This document shows, piece after piece, positions 5,564-6,047 of a stretch of DNA of 6,047 nt. This DNA comes from RH-AL1 sp964235705 (lineage in GTDB: Bacteria; Pseudomonadota; Alphaproteobacteria; Rhizobiales; Beijerinckiaceae). Numbering within the stretch: the stretch's first letter is position 1; each line of letters begins with the position of its first letter. The DNA lies in NCBI GenBank assembly GCA_964235705.1, contig CAXSDP010000146.1, positions 1 to 6,047 of the forward strand. The letters are read 5' to 3'. The translations under genes and the position numbers were made by a program. The notes below the pieces were generated by a model, which ran no database searches, was not told the origin of the DNA, and saw only the letters and a list, made by a program, of their open reading frames with translations.

Positions 5564-6047
5564 GCGCGGCGCGATCCCCAGCCATGCCGCCTCGGCGCCC
5601 TTGGCAACCCGGGCGCCCTTTGCCACCCGGGCGCCCTCGGCCACCCGGGCGCCCTCGGCCGCTTAGGCGCCTTTGTGACACAGGGATGGAACCCGAGGCG
5701 GTGGTAGTCGCCCTCGCCCCGTCGTGATTATACTCGTCCCGCCGACGCGGGCCTCACTGGGGGTCGGTCGAGGTTCGGCGCGACGACGGGCGACACGCTT
5801 TCATCGAAACCTGGTGGGACCTTCCCGGGGGCGCCGATGTTTGAGGATGCGACGACCCTGTCGCGCATCGGTCGTGGATGGCCCTGAAAGGATCAAGTTT
5901 GGTGGACACAGTCTCCCGCCGGTCGAAGCCCCGACGATCGCCGCCCCTCCCGGTCCCGCCAGCCTCCCCGGTGGCATCAGCCTCGCGGGTGTCGATTTGA
6001 CCCGTTCGTCCGAGGCTCGTCGGGCGGTTGTGATCGGGGCTGGTCCC
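5564..6047. other. Region without a recognised gene downstream of the hydrolase
   Basis: This 484-base stretch carries the 18-bp tandem repeat. Beyond it I see only small signals. A TATAAT hexamer lies on the minus strand at 5727-5732 (TATACT on the plus strand at 5729-5734). A short stem CCCGC-cgac-GCGGG follows at about 5739. A bulged hairpin lies near 5846-5869 (GATGC...GCATC with GAC/GTC inside). No open frame has family resemblance: a minus-strand frame is open from 6047 to a stop at 5754-5756, but its protein is low-complexity, its only ATG is close to the stop, and no ribosome-binding site is visible. It may be the upstream region of a gene beyond the window. Confidence 0.5.
5595..5684. 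repeat. 18-bp tandem repeat, about five units
   Basis: Consecutive 18-bp units start at 5595, 5613, 5631, 5649 and 5667. Units 1-3 are nearly identical (consensus GCGCCCTYGGCCACCCGG). Unit 4 diverges in its last six bases, and unit 5 is heavily decayed. Each junction between intact units makes CCCGGGCGCCC, with the palindrome GGGCGCCC inside. The period is a multiple of three, and every strand reads as low-complexity Pro/Arg/Gly, but no real gene covers it. It starts 32 bases after the hydrolase stop. Confidence 0.8.

Noticed and set aside
4601..5644. Minus-strand open frame of 347 codons antisense to the hydrolase
   Set aside because: Starts within the tandem repeat (KGARVAKGAR pattern), no domain signature; the plus strand encodes a full catalytic triad.
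5878..6000. Short plus-strand ORF of about 40 codons starting MALKGSSLVDTVSRR
   Set aside because: No ribosome-binding site; Ser/Pro/Arg-rich with no recognisable motif.
5754..6047. Minus-strand frame open from the window edge to 5754
   Set aside because: No family resemblance, only one late ATG, no ribosome-binding site; open frames of this length are common by chance in such GC-rich DNA.
5800..6047. Possible insertion-sequence end near GGTGGACACAG and the GGGACC/GGTCCC pair
   Set aside because: The six-base pair is too short to be terminal inverted repeats, there is no transposase frame and no target duplication is visible.

Overview
The DNA is very GC-rich, with strong G/C bias at third codon positions, and reads as chromosome of an alphaproteobacterium. 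The protein types and a complex palindromic repeat suggest a Methylobacterium-like member of the Rhizobiales (inference; no rRNA or marker gene is present). I recognise six protein-coding genes, one of them cut by the window edge. There is no tRNA, rRNA, CRISPR array or transposase.

Layout. Bases 1-852 (+) hold the C-terminal part of a ligase-associated DNA exonuclease of the metallo-beta-lactamase/beta-CASP fold. It converges on an AraC-family regulator (905-1795, -). That regulator is divergent from a short-chain dehydrogenase/reductase (1934-2707, +) across a 138-bp control region containing a perfect 15-bp palindrome. Next comes a 298-bp gap (2708-3005). It contains a second, decayed copy of the exonuclease gene's 3' end and a 115-bp cloverleaf-like palindromic repeat. 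A two-gene minus-strand operon follows, transcribed from right to left: a tartrate/D-malate dehydrogenase (3491-4567) whose stop codon overlaps the GTG start of an OsmC-family protein (3006-3494). Divergent from it is an alpha/beta hydrolase closely resembling fluoroacetate/haloacetate dehalogenase (4652-5563, +). The last 484 bases hold an 18-bp tandem repeat and no recognisable gene.

How the parts relate. The AraC regulator and the SDR look like a self-contained switch, probably answering a small organic or electrophilic compound. The duplicated exonuclease tail brackets this pair, so it looks like a cassette inserted beside the exonuclease gene. The dehydrogenase/OsmC operon and the hydrolase share a short divergent control region of 84 bp. 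Dicarboxylic hydroxy-acid oxidation, peroxide or thiol defence and haloacid hydrolysis are each plausible roles, but nothing in the sequence ties them into one pathway. The points most worth a second look are the insertion scar, the cloverleaf repeat, and the changed halide-pocket residue in the dehalogenase-like hydrolase. I did not find evidence for a wholly new system.
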